From: an uncultured Clostridium sp. | GTDB taxonomy: Bacteria > Bacillota > Clostridia > TANB77 > CAG-508 | DNA: 24,040 nt | Reading direction: 5' to 3' | Assembly: GCA_946495905.1 (NCBI GenBank) | Contig: CAMMEP010000017.1 | Coordinates: 1 to 24,040, forward strand | Shown here: positions 1 to 7,103 of the stretch, piece after piece | Position numbering within the stretch: position 1 is the stretch's first letter | Layout of the letters: every line of letters begins with the position of its first letter | Program-made: the position numbers and the translations under genes | The notes under the pieces: model-generated | What the model was told of the DNA's origin: nothing | Seen by the model: the letters and a program-made list of their open reading frames with translations, nothing else | The model's database searches: none

Positions 1-89
1 TGTGGACAACACTTTTTAGAAAAAAGTTGTTGCATTGGCAATGAAAATTTTGCAACATGCATTTTTTTCAATTAAATTAACACTTTTTG

Positions 90-118
90 TTGATTTTTTG
101 CTAAATTTGTGATATATA
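90..118 (+). promoter_or_regulatory. Possible sigma-A promoter in the element
   Basis: TTGATT (90-95) and TATATA (113-118) are separated by 17 nt. It would transcribe the structured stretch that follows, where no open reading frame is visible. The region is very AT-rich, so a chance match is possible. Confidence 0.35.
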
Positions 119-124
119 TTAGGT

Positions 125-225
125 GTATTCTAATTAGGAATACAAGAATATTGATGTTTTCTTGGGAATTTTATAATTCCTCAGATGCCAGGCGAAAACG
201 AGTCGCATATAGGATTGCGAGCTGG
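125..225 (+). other. Structured non-coding stretch, unrecognised
   Basis: There is no convincing ORF between 1 and 749. This part holds consecutive small stem-loops: GTATTC/GAATAC (125-143), GGAATT/AATTCC (165-180), and a two-tier stem with CCAG (188-191) pairing CTGG (222-225) around TCGCA (203-207) pairing TGCGA (216-220). The local GC content around 185-225 is higher than in the surroundings. It may be a small RNA or a cis-acting RNA of the element. I do not recognise a known riboswitch or Rfam class. Confidence 0.35.
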
Positions 226-290
226 TTATTAGAAAGTATGAAAAATTTAAAATAGTAGTAAATCTGTCCAGTATTTATAAGTAATTAAGA

Positions 291-432
291 AAGCCATGAG
301 CGCAAAGTTCAATATTCTATTTACATACACACTAAAAAATGAGTACATATTTAAAACTCAAATTTTGTTTGAGCTTCTTAAAATTGTACTCATGTAGGTA
401 AATAGAGTATTGGTATATCGCTTATGGTCTTT
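291..432 (+). other. Long nested hairpin, element non-coding region
   Basis: Four nested stems are visible: 291-302 with 419-432 (one bulge), 311-324 with 398-411 (14 bp, one G-T), 339-347 with 385-393 (9 bp, perfect) and 357-362 with 368-373. The 3' side ends in a T-rich run (CTTTTTG). As RNA this would be a rod-like 140-nt structure; as single-stranded DNA during transfer it could fold into a hairpin. The function is unknown. Confidence 0.6.
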
Positions 433-480
433 TTGTATGTATAATTTTCTACCCTCTCTATTTATACATAACAAAAAGAG

Positions 481-611
481 CTTAACAATTTATTTTGGTA
501 TGTAAATAAATTGTTAAGATGAGCAAAAGAATATATGAATGATATTAAATATATCCTTTTGCTTTGGCAAAGCCAACATAAATTATCTATTGTAAAATTA
601 GATAATTTATG
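481..611 (+). other. Tandem array of perfect or near-perfect hairpins
   Basis: Three hairpins follow each other: a perfect 14-bp stem 481-494/505-518 with a 10-nt loop, a 14-bp stem 523-536/549-562 with one G-T pair, and a perfect 12-bp stem 577-588/600-611. A small TTGGC/GCCAA hairpin (564-576) sits between the last two. Loops and stems differ in sequence, so this is repeated structure, not repeated sequence. The position directly before oriT and the relaxase suggests a role in transfer, or a single-strand start site for replication or transcription. Confidence 0.6.
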
Positions 612-627
612 AGCCCTCCGCTAGGAG

Positions 628-704
628 CCCACTGACATCTTTCCAAAACGAAGTTTTGAAAGTGTCATAGTGGGTTACATACTTTCGTTAGAAAGTTATG
701 TAAC
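628..704 (+). other. oriT: Candidate MobV-type oriT
   Basis: Two overlapping stem-loops lie just upstream of the relaxase: an imperfect 22-bp stem 628-649/653-674 and a stem 674-704 (GTTACATA with TATGTAAC). Between the A/T-rich half sites lies TAGTGGG followed by TTA (668-677). This resembles the nick region of pMV158-family MobV plasmids (TAGTGTG/TTA, recalled from the literature), with AAAGT-like and ACTTT-like arms on both sides. The inferred nick falls between 674 and 675. Location and orientation relative to the relaxase fit. Confidence 0.6.
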
Positions 705-749
705 AGCTCCCTTCGGTCGCTACTTGCTACCTACAGAAAGGGAAATATA

Positions 750-2036
750 TTGGAAAAGACTAAAACAACAAATTATTCAGTAGCTAGAGTAGAAACTTAT
801 ACTAAAACAAGTATTACTAAAGCTGAAAGACACAACGAAAGAAAAAATAAATCATATTCTAATATGAATGTTGATTTAACTCAAACACCAAACAATATAC
901 ATTACAAAAGATGTGAAACTACCTATAATGAAAAATTGAAAGAGTTAATTGACAGTGGACAAGTATCATTAAGAGGATTAAAAAAGGATGCAAAGTTATT
1001 TGATGAACTCATATTTGATATTAACTCAGACTATTTTGAAAAAAATGGTGGTTATGAATTTGCAAAAGAATTTTATGAGAAAGCATTTCACTTTGCTGAG
1101 CAAGAAATGGGAACCAATAATATTATATCCGCAGTAATGCATGCAGATGAACTAAATACAGCTTTATCAGAAGAATATGGAAAACCTATATATCATTATC
1201 ATTTGCATGTTGTAGCACTTCCTGTTGTTAGAAAAGAAGTAAAATGGACGAAGAAATGTGAAGATAAATCTTTGATTGGAACTACAAAAGAAGTAATCAA
1301 TCAAGTAAGCCACAGCAATAAGTGGAAATCAGAGCAAGTATTAGATAATCAGGGCAAACCTGTATATGATAAAAATGGAAAAGCAGTTTTAATTAAATCT
1401 TACAGTTTATTACAAGATAGATTTTTCAAGTATATGTCTGATAGTGGATATAAGAACTTTGTTCGTGGTGTAAAAGGTAGTAATCAAGAACATTTAGATG
1501 ATTTGCAGTTTAAAATTAAAAAAGATACTGAAAGATTAGAAAGAATTACAAATAAAGTTAAAGAAAAAGAAATTTCCTATAATGAGTATATGAAGTATGA
1601 TAAACAAATCAAAGATATTACTAATTTAGGAAAGCAAAAAAAATTCTCTAAAAAAATTGAACTAGAACAAAAAGATTATGAGAATTTAACTGAATATGCT
1701 AAAAAAGGAATTGTTGCAAATAAAGAAATATATGAGCTTAATAACAGAATTAATAATTTAAGAAATGCAGTGGATAAGTGGAAATCCCTATATGATGATA
1801 TTGTAGAAAAAACAAAAGATTATTTTCATGCTATAAAACTTGCACCACAAAAAGTTACTAATTTCTTTAAAAGTCTATTTGATAAAGAAAAACAAGACGA
1901 ATTAGAAAAGCAAAGACTTGAACAAGAAAAAATACAAGCTGAAAGAAAAGCTCGTGAAGAATCAAGACTTGAAAAACAGAAACAAAAGAACTCTCCTAAG
2001 CACAAGAAAAGGAGGGCTGACAGAGATGCAAGATAA
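750..2036 (+). CDS. MobV-family relaxase (Mob/Pre, TnpZ-like)
   Basis: A relaxase nicks one DNA strand at oriT, stays joined to its 5' end and pilots it through a conjugation channel supplied by another element. The N-terminal half carries MobV signatures: an HNER motif (His28, Arg31), a motif HADE (131-134), and the metal-binding HYHLH (149-153) followed by a hydrophobic strand. Canonical MobV proteins have HxDExTPHxH in one block; here about ten extra residues separate HADE from the histidine cluster, as in some TnpZ-type relatives. Residues from about 250 on are Lys/Glu-rich and predicted coiled coil. The start is TTG with AAAGGG six bases upstream. The end overlaps the next gene by 11 bp, so the two are translationally linked. 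The relaxase class is very likely; the exact subfamily is less certain. Confidence 0.88.
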   Translation: MEKTKTTNYSVARVETYTKTSITKAERHNERKNKSYSNMNVDLTQTPNNIHYKRCETTYNEKLKELIDSGQVSLRGLKKDAKLFDELIFDINSDYFEKNGGYEFAKEFYEKAFHFAEQEMGTNNIISAVMHADELNTALSEEYGKPIYHYHLHVVALPVVRKEVKWTKKCEDKSLIGTTKEVINQVSHSNKWKSEQVLDNQGKPVYDKNGKAVLIKSYSLLQDRFFKYMSDSGYKNFVRGVKGSNQEHLDDLQFKIKKDTERLERITNKVKEKEISYNEYMKYDKQIKDITNLGKQKKFSKKIELEQKDYENLTEYAKKGIVANKEIYELNNRINNLRNAVDKWKSLYDDIVEKTKDYFHAIKLAPQKVTNFFKSLFDKEKQDELEKQRLEQEKIQAERKAREESRLEKQKQKNSPKHKKRRADRDAR

Positions 2037-2292
2037 TATAGTTTATAGATTAGAGTTAACAAATGAAGAATATGAATATGTAGAAAATCTAAAGAAAGAA
2101 TATTACGAAAAATTAAGTAAAATGGATAAAGAAGAAAGATTACAATATTTTAGAGATAATTATTGTAATGAGCAAAAATTGAACTTTGAAAAAGAAATAA
2201 ACGGCACAATGTACAAAGTAAATGCTCACTTTGACGAAAATGCTGAAGAAAGTATTTTAAATAAATTTTTTAGACTAACAAAAAAATCTTAA
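2026..2292 (+). CDS. Small TnpW-like element protein
   Basis: An 88-residue protein that starts inside the relaxase gene at an ATG preceded by a strong AAGGAGGG site, which itself codes for the relaxase C-terminus. The C-terminal part (INGTMYKVNAHF, then LNKFFRL) resembles the conserved block of TnpW-type proteins in Tn4451-like elements, which read roughly I-G-x-T-x-Y-x-V-N-x-x-F. The N-terminal half is charged and helical (KKEYYEKL, KMDKEERL). The role of TnpW proteins is not established. Position between relaxase and recombinase fits this kind of element. An ATG further upstream in the same frame (1918) has no comparable ribosome site and would overlap the relaxase much more, so I reject it. 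Confidence 0.72.
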   Translation: MQDNIVYRLELTNEEYEYVENLKKEYYEKLSKMDKEERLQYFRDNYCNEQKLNFEKEINGTMYKVNAHFDENAEESILNKFFRLTKKS

Positions 2293-2299
2293 GAATCAC

Positions 2300-2328
2300 T
2301 TGAAGTATAAAAACGAATATGGTATTAT
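2300..2328 (+). promoter_or_regulatory. Promoter for the serine recombinase
   Basis: TTGAAG (2300-2305), a 17-nt spacer and TATTAT (2323-2328) begin 8 nt after the TnpW-like stop and lie about 70 nt upstream of the recombinase start. This would allow tnpX to be expressed separately from the relaxase pair. Confidence 0.55.
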
Positions 2329-2398
2329 GTGAACACTACAAATTAAAATTTTGTAACATTTTATATCTTATTCGGCTGTCTAAAGGAAAGGAGTTGTT

Positions 2399-4066
2399 AT
2401 GGGACAGTCAAATAATGAAAAAATAACTGCTTTGTACTGCCGTTTATCAAGAGATGATGAACAGTTAGGAGAAAGCAATAGTATAAAAAATCAAAAATTA
2501 ATTTTAAGTAAATATGCTAAAGATAATCATTTTATAAATACTAAATTCTTTGTAGATGATGGGTATTCAGGAACAAGTTTTACAAGACCTGCATTCGTTG
2601 AGATGATGGAACTTGCAGAACAAGGACATATTAGAACAATTATAGTAAAAGACCATTCAAGGCTTGGTAGAAATAGACTTATAGTTGGTCAATTATTAGA
2701 AGAAGATTTTGTTAGACTAAATATTAGATATATTGCTATCATGGACAATATTGATACTGATAAAGGACTTAATGATTTTCTTCCTATACAAGATTGGTTT
2801 AATGAAATGCATGCTAAAAACACAAGTCAAAAAGTTAGAACAGTATTTAAAAATAAAGGAAATTCTGGAATACCTTTAACTGTTAATGTACCGTATGGTT
2901 ATAAAAAAGATCCTTTAGATAAAACTAAATGGGTTATAGATGAACCAGCTGCAAAAATAGTGAGAAGAATATATGATTTATGTATTCAAGGATATGGAAC
3001 TCATCAAATATGCAATATATTAAAACAGGAAAAAGTTCCAACTCCAAAAGAATATAAAGCAATCCATGGCTTATGCAATTATCATATATCTGAAGTCAAA
3101 TATTGTTGGCAAGATAGGTCTATATATGACATCTTATTCAGACAAGAATATATTGGAGATACAGTAAATTTTAAAGGTACGACTAAATCTTTTAAAGATA
3201 AAAGTAAAATTTATTTTCCAAAAGAACAATGGAAGATATTTAAAAATACACATGAGCCTATCATTGATAAAGAAACTTGGAATACTGTACAACGCATTCG
3301 AGAAAATAGACAACGCCCTACTAAGATTGGTAAAATAAATATATTTTCAGGACATCTATTTTGTAAAGATTGTGGCTCAAAATTATATTATTGTACTTCG
3401 AGAAGTTATACAGAAAACAGACATTTTTATAGATGCTCAAAATATAAAAATACTTCTTCTAAATCATGTACAAGTCATACTATTAGAGAACATATCTTAA
3501 AAGAATTAGTTTTAGAAAATATTAAACAAGTCCTATCTTATATCCGTTCTTATGAAGATTTATTCATAAAACAAAAACTTGAAACTTCACTTGAAGAACA
3601 GAAAAAAATAGATAGTATAAACAAAAAATTATTATCACAATATGAAAAACGAATAAAAGATATTGATAACTTGATACAGCATATTTATGAAGATAACATT
3701 TCTGGCAAAATTACAGATGAAAGATTTACTACTCTATCATTAAATTATGAAAAAGAACAAAAAGAACTTAAAAGTAAAGTTAAAGAATTAGCTAATAAGC
3801 TTGACACAATCAAACAGCAAAAACTAGATTTAACCTCTTTTGTTAGTAAAGTAAAACAATACACTGAAATTTCAGAACTTACGCCAGAAATTATAAATGA
3901 ATTAATTGATAAAATATATGTATATCAATCAGAAAAGGTAAATAGTAAACCAACTCAACAAATAGACATTTACTATAATGGTATTGGAATTATAAATATT
4001 CCGATGAATGAATATGAACTAGAAAATGCTTTCCAAGAAAGTATTAAAAAAATAAAAATAGCTTAA
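2399..4066 (+). CDS. tnpX: Large serine recombinase, TnpX-like
   Basis: It catalyses excision and integration of the element through a covalent serine-DNA intermediate and a 2-bp staggered cut. At 555 residues it has the usual large-serine-recombinase order: catalytic resolvase domain (about 8-160) with Tyr-Cys-Arg-Leu-Ser at 13-17 giving nucleophile Ser17 and the KDHSRLGRN segment at 84-92; recombinase domain (about 165-300); a zinc ribbon starting near residue 318 (CKDCGSK, later CS and CTSH); then a long coiled coil (about 390-475). The wording DDEQLGESNSIKNQ near the N-terminus is typical of TnpX-type proteins. The start is ATG with AAAGGAG eight bases before. It is the last gene before the right border, and about 55 bp separate its stop from the inferred junction. 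Confidence 0.9.
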   Translation: MGQSNNEKITALYCRLSRDDEQLGESNSIKNQKLILSKYAKDNHFINTKFFVDDGYSGTSFTRPAFVEMMELAEQGHIRTIIVKDHSRLGRNRLIVGQLLEEDFVRLNIRYIAIMDNIDTDKGLNDFLPIQDWFNEMHAKNTSQKVRTVFKNKGNSGIPLTVNVPYGYKKDPLDKTKWVIDEPAAKIVRRIYDLCIQGYGTHQICNILKQEKVPTPKEYKAIHGLCNYHISEVKYCWQDRSIYDILFRQEYIGDTVNFKGTTKSFKDKSKIYFPKEQWKIFKNTHEPIIDKETWNTVQRIRENRQRPTKIGKINIFSGHLFCKDCGSKLYYCTSRSYTENRHFYRCSKYKNTSSKSCTSHTIREHILKELVLENIKQVLSYIRSYEDLFIKQKLETSLEEQKKIDSINKKLLSQYEKRIKDIDNLIQHIYEDNISGKITDERFTTLSLNYEKEQKELKSKVKELANKLDTIKQQKLDLTSFVSKVKQYTEISELTPEIINELIDKIYVYQSEKVNSKPTQQIDIYYNGIGIINIPMNEYELENAFQESIKKIKIA

Positions 4067-4077
4067 CCTGTACTATA

Positions 4078-4659
4078 TTAAAGTAATGGAGCACATCCCA
4101 ATAATTGTCCTTGTTGGTAGTGCTCCTTATATAATCCTTTATATCCATAATTATGAAATTTATCAAAATTTTTAACACCCGCTTTTTTTGCTGCTTGATT
4201 AAGTGAATAATTGCCTTTTTTGGTTAGATTTCTTTGATAAAGTCTTTTTTCATCTTCAGTTAGTAAACTATATTCTCTCTCTGTAATCTCTTGTTTTCTA
4301 GTTTGAACTGCAAAATATGTTTGAGCAAGACTAATTACTTTTTTTCTACTGTCTCCGTTTTGTGCTATTAAATAACAAGCATAGCGAGTTAATTTGTAAT
4401 CTTTAATTACTACCTCTGCATTATTAGCACGTTTTGACAACTTGTCGACGTCGACAAAATGTTCAAACACACTAATATTGCTATTTTTACATGATTCTTT
4501 TGCTTTTTTTATTACATTTTCAAATTTTCTCCATTCCTTATAATCTAGCACAACTTGTAGTTCTCTTGCATACCAAAATTCAATTCCGTCTTCATCAATG
4601 TGTTTAATACTTTCAAAAGTTTGATTACTATAATTTGAATTTTTTTCTAAGTCGTTCAT
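4078..4659 (-). pseudogene. dinD: DinD-family DNA-damage-inducible protein, 3'-truncated
   Basis: The first roughly 175 residues match the DinD family: FESIKHIDEDGIEFWYAREL, LDYKEWRKFENVI, DYKLTRYACYLIAQNGDSRK, AQTYFAVQTRKQEI and a final NYGYKGLY. Complete DinD proteins are about 270-280 residues and continue past this point with a second conserved region. Here the frame runs 17 more codons into unrelated sequence (KEHYQQGQLLGCAPLL) and stops at 193, as expected if the mobile element interrupted the gene. The start is ATG with AAGGAGATGATGAGG before it. DinD is SOS-induced; in E. coli it inhibits RecA filaments. Whether the truncated protein works is unknown. The missing 3' end should lie beyond the left border of the element. 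Confidence 0.82.
4088..4126. other. Putative right attachment site of the element
   Basis: Inverted 7-mers GGAGCAC (4088-4094) and GTGCTCC (4120-4126) flank a 25-nt centre at the point where DinD homology stops. TnpX-type recombinases are known to act at GA dinucleotides at element ends; GA occurs in both 7-mers as read on one strand. The exact crossover cannot be fixed without the left end. Confidence 0.45.
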
Positions 4660-4689
4660 ACCTCATCATCTCCTTTTCTCATATCTAAT

Positions 4690-4740
4690 ATTTTACTTTA
4701 TTTCCAAGTAAAATTCAATATATTCGCGAAAATTTGTTCT
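4690..4740 (-). promoter_or_regulatory. dinD promoter with LexA-box-like operator
   Basis: On the minus strand TTGAAT (4718-4713), a 17-nt spacer and TAAAAT (4695-4690) lie 30 nt before the dinD start. Immediately upstream, 4727-4740 reads CGAAAATTTGTTCT on the plus strand, close to the Gram-positive LexA box CGAACNNNNGTTCG (8 of 10 defined positions). A SOS operator fits the DinD call. Confidence 0.55.
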
Positions 4741-4811
4741 GTTTTTTTGTTGGTTCGTATCAATTATTTATTTTCCATTTCAAATATTAATAGTAATCTA
4801 TATATTACGTA

Positions 4812-4841
4812 CAAAAAAACAAGTCCATGAAAGACTTGTTT
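4812..4841 (-). terminator. Intrinsic terminator of tRNA-Met
   Basis: A perfect 8-bp stem (4818-4825/4833-4840) with a 7-nt loop begins 9 nt after the tRNA 3' end and is followed on the minus strand by a run of seven T. Confidence 0.88.
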
Positions 4842-4848
4842 TCTTATT

Positions 4849-4925
4849 TGGTAGCGAGAAATGGATTCGAACCATCGACCCACTGGGTATGAACCAGTTG
4901 CTCTAGCCAACTGAGCTATCTCGCC
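4849..4925 (-). tRNA. tRNA-Met (anticodon CAT)
   Basis: A 77-nt cloverleaf is visible on the minus strand: acceptor GGCGAGA paired with TCTCGCT (one G-U at the end), D arm with AGCTCAGTTGGCTAGAGC, anticodon stem ACTGG/CCAGT with loop TTCATAC giving CAT, T arm with GGTTCGAATCC, and an encoded CCA end. The overall sequence resembles elongator tRNA-Met; CAT could also mean a lysidine-modified tRNA-Ile, which is less likely given the acceptor and D arm. Confidence 0.93.
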
Positions 4926-4952
4926 ATATATTATTTTGTTAGCGCGATTAAA

Positions 4953-4981
4953 ATTATAATCGTTTTTATCTAATTTGTCAA
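4953..4981 (-). promoter_or_regulatory. tRNA-Met promoter
   Basis: A consensus TTGACA (4981-4976), 17-nt spacer and consensus TATAAT (4958-4953) on the minus strand, placing the transcription start about 20 nt before the tRNA. Confidence 0.88.
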
Positions 4982-5051
4982 GTGTATGTTATAAATTTTT
5001 CATTATATGTAATTTTATAATAAAACTTTATAAAAATTTTTATTAACTATT

Positions 5052-5087
5052 TACTTATAGTATAGGAAAAATCCTATACTATAAGTA
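5052..5087. other. Perfect 16-bp hairpin
   Basis: Arms 5052-5067 and 5072-5087 are exact inverse complements around a 4-nt AAAA loop. It sits 13 nt before repeat A1 and shares TATAGGAAAAATC with the start of that repeat, so it may be a decayed or related piece. On the plus strand T-rich sequence follows, so it could also work as a terminator. The stretch from 4982 to 5051 is plain AT-rich DNA with no feature I can support. Confidence 0.5.
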
Positions 5088-5099
5088 CTTCTTTTCTTA

Positions 5100-5235
5100 T
5101 TGTATAGGAAAAATCGACTCTTCTCTTAATTTCTTAGTATTTTTAACGATTTTTCCGTATACAACAAGGTTAAGTTTCCTTGGGCCGTGCGTATTTGCGA
5201 AGCAAAACGCACATGTGGCGAAGCCACTTTTCTTA
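5100..5235 (+). repeat. Repeat family A, copy 1
   Basis: An intergenic structured repeat with three copies in this window. Order of parts: a stem TTGTATAGGAAAAATCG (5100-5116) pairing with 5147-5164 across a 30-nt loop; a CAAGG/CCTTG stem-loop enclosing TTAAGTTT (5165-5182); a stem GTGCG/CGCAC (from about 5187) with an inner TTTGC-GAA-GCAAA hairpin; a GTGGC-GAA-GCCAC hairpin (5215-5227); and a tail CTTTTCTTA. It ends 7 nt from the stop codon of the next gene, which reads toward it. No protein is encoded. Confidence 0.8.
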
Positions 5236-5242
5236 TAAATCA

Positions 5243-5578
5243 TTAATCTACCATTTCTCTTCCTTTATCTTGGCTGTCTTTAGCTTTCTCATTTTTAGCC
5301 TTAGTAGATTCTTCTTTAAGTGGTTTTAAATCTTTTTGGTCCACTTTTACTGATTGTAATCCACCTCTGCTTTGTGCTTTGCCAGAATTTCCATAGGCAT
5401 CTACTCTACTATCTATACTTTTTGAGCTTTTTGCTAAATCAGATTCTATTTTATTGGTAGAATCTTCTCTTAATTTTATTTCAGAATCAACTTCGTTTTG
5501 CGTTGTCACCATATTTTTCAGACTAATAAATGGAGACATTAATATTTGCCAAAAACTAAGTCTTACTTCCTTGTCCAT
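5243..5578 (-). CDS. Hypothetical small charged protein
   Basis: I do not recognise this 111-residue protein. The N-terminus has a hydrophobic or amphipathic stretch (LSFWQILMSPFISLKNMV, about residues 7-24); the rest is hydrophilic and rich in Lys, Glu, Asp and Ser with no cysteine. The middle contains GNSGKAQSRGG. I chose the ATG at 5578 because GAGGTG lies 6 nt before it; a GTG three codons upstream overlaps that ribosome site. A promoter TTGAAT-16-TAGAAT lies upstream on the minus strand. It is a separate unit between the tRNA and rpoD, followed by repeat A1. It could be a membrane-associated peptide, but nothing shows its function. Confidence 0.6.
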   Translation of the reverse strand: MDKEVRLSFWQILMSPFISLKNMVTTQNEVDSEIKLREDSTNKIESDLAKSSKSIDSRVDAYGNSGKAQSRGGLQSVKVDQKDLKPLKEESTKAKNEKAKDSQDKGREMVD

Positions 5579-5719
5579 TAAATTCACCTCAATTTTTCTT
5601 TTATAACTTTTATTTTATACTTTTTACAATATTCTAAATTGTAATATGTTAAATTCAAGTATAATTTTTCATTACAACTACATATCTATATTAACATAAT
5701 TTTACAGAAAAATCAAGTC

Positions 5720-7048
5720 CTATCCCATATAATCTCTTAATTTCTTGCTTCTGCTTGGATGTCTTAGCTTTCTTAAAGCCTTTGCTTCAATTTGTCTTAT
5801 TCTTTCTCTTGTAACATCAAATTGTTTTCCAACTTCTTCTAAAGTTCTTGCTTTTCCATCTTCTAAGCCAAATCTTAATTTTAATACCATTGCTTCTCTT
5901 GGAGTTAATGTGTCCATTACTTCTTCTAATTGCTCTCTTAAAAGAGTATGTGCTGCTGAATCTTGTGGTGCTGGACTGTCTTCGTCTTGGATAAAGTCTC
6001 CTAAATGGCTATCATCCTCTTCTCCTATTGGTGTTTCCAAAGATACTGGGTCTTGTGCTATTTTTTGTATTTCCATTACTTTCTCTACACTAATTTCCAT
6101 TTCTTTTGCAATTTCTTCTGGAGTTGGCTCACGTCCATTTTGTTGTAATAATTGTCTTGAAGTACGAATTAATTTGTTGATGGTTTCTACCATGTGTACT
6201 GGTATTCTTATAGTTCTTGCTTGATCTGCAATTGCTCTTGTTATAGCTTGTCTAATCCACCAGGTTGCATACGTACTAAATTTGAACCCTTTATTGTAAT
6301 CAAATTTTTCAACTGCTTTTATTAATCCCATGTTTCCTTCTTGGATTAAATCTAAGAATAACATTCCTCTTCCTACATATTTTTTAGCAATACTTACTAC
6401 AAGTCTTAAGTTTGATTCTGCTAATTTTTGTTTTGCCTCTTCATCACCATTTACAATTCTTTGTGCTAAGTCTGCTTCTTCTTCATACGTAAGTAATGGT
6501 ATTTTTCCTATTTCTCTTAAATACATTCTAACGGGATCATCTACACTAACTCCTTCTAAGTTAGTAACATCCATATCTTCTAATTTTATTTCTTCTACAT
6601 TTTCTAAATCTTCAATATCTGGTTCATCTAAATCGTCATTTAGGTCTACTCCTAAATCTTCAAAAGCATCAAATACTTTATCTATTTCTTCTGGATTCGT
6701 ATCATCAAGCTGTGTTGCAAGTTCTCCATAGGTGATTTTGCCGTTTTCTTTTGCTTTTTCAATTATTTTTTGTACTTTTTCGTCTGAAATATCTTTTTTA
6801 TCCTCTTCTTTTTCTTTGTCTGCTGCTTTTTTTTCTTCCTTTTGGCTCTCTGCTACCTTATCTTTTTTAGTAGTATTCTCTTCTTTCTTTGCTTCTACTT
6901 TTTTGGTTGCATTAGAATCTTTTTCTACTGCCTTTTCTTTTTTCTTTTCTACTTTTTTGTTTTTTTCTGTTTTATTTTTTACTGCATTTTTGTCTTTTTT
7001 TACTATTTCTTCGTTTTCTTTTTCATTTATTGTTTCTGCTTTTTTCAT
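5720..7048 (-). CDS. rpoD: RNA polymerase primary sigma factor (sigma-70/SigA)
   Basis: The housekeeping sigma factor directs core RNA polymerase to -35/-10 promoters. Domains in the 442 residues: region 1.1 (about 88-140), region 1.2 starting DPVRMYLREIG at 171-181, region 2 with ESNLRLVVSIAKKYVGRG and the -10-melting segment FKFSTYATWWIRQAI (256-269), region 3, and region 4 with the helix-turn-helix TLEEVGKQFDVTRERIRQIE near the C-terminus. Residues 1-86 are an unusual Lys/Glu repeat-like tail, absent from B. subtilis SigA (about 370 residues). The start is ATG with AAAGGA ten to fifteen bases upstream. It lies 55 bp after dnaG in the same direction, the conserved dnaG-rpoD arrangement of the macromolecular synthesis operon. 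Confidence 0.97.
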   Translation of the reverse strand: MKKAETINEKENEEIVKKDKNAVKNKTEKNKKVEKKKEKAVEKDSNATKKVEAKKEENTTKKDKVAESQKEEKKAADKEKEEDKKDISDEKVQKIIEKAKENGKITYGELATQLDDTNPEEIDKVFDAFEDLGVDLNDDLDEPDIEDLENVEEIKLEDMDVTNLEGVSVDDPVRMYLREIGKIPLLTYEEEADLAQRIVNGDEEAKQKLAESNLRLVVSIAKKYVGRGMLFLDLIQEGNMGLIKAVEKFDYNKGFKFSTYATWWIRQAITRAIADQARTIRIPVHMVETINKLIRTSRQLLQQNGREPTPEEIAKEMEISVEKVMEIQKIAQDPVSLETPIGEEDDSHLGDFIQDEDSPAPQDSAAHTLLREQLEEVMDTLTPREAMVLKLRFGLEDGKARTLEEVGKQFDVTRERIRQIEAKALRKLRHPSRSKKLRDYMG

Positions 7049-7103
7049 TATTACTCACATTCCTTTCTTAAGACTACATCTGGCCTAAAAAGAATTAAAT
7101 CTC

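Larger units (their letters stand above)
1..4126 (+). mobile_element. Integrative mobilizable element, Tn4451-like (right part only)
   Basis: Three linked genes, a MobV relaxase, a TnpW-like small protein and a TnpX-like large serine recombinase, are read toward the right border. This gene set is known from Tn4451/Tn4453-type elements that excise by a serine recombinase and are mobilized by a helper conjugation system. The right border is inferred at about 4120-4128, because the DinD reading frame on the other strand matches the family up to its GYKGLY segment and then diverges. The left border is not in the window: I find no dinD 3' fragment near position 1, so the element continues upstream and may carry cargo there. 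Confidence 0.8.

Noticed and set aside
4849..4925. tRNA-Met as the integration site of the mobile element
   Set aside because: The tRNA is intact, lies 0.7 kb from the border, and there is no duplicated tRNA 3' end; TnpX-type recombinases do not need tRNA genes.
5165..5182. GTTAAGT within repeat A as an integron attC core
   Set aside because: attC sites need two separated core half-sites with defined inner boxes; only one such heptamer is present and no integrase or cassette is seen.
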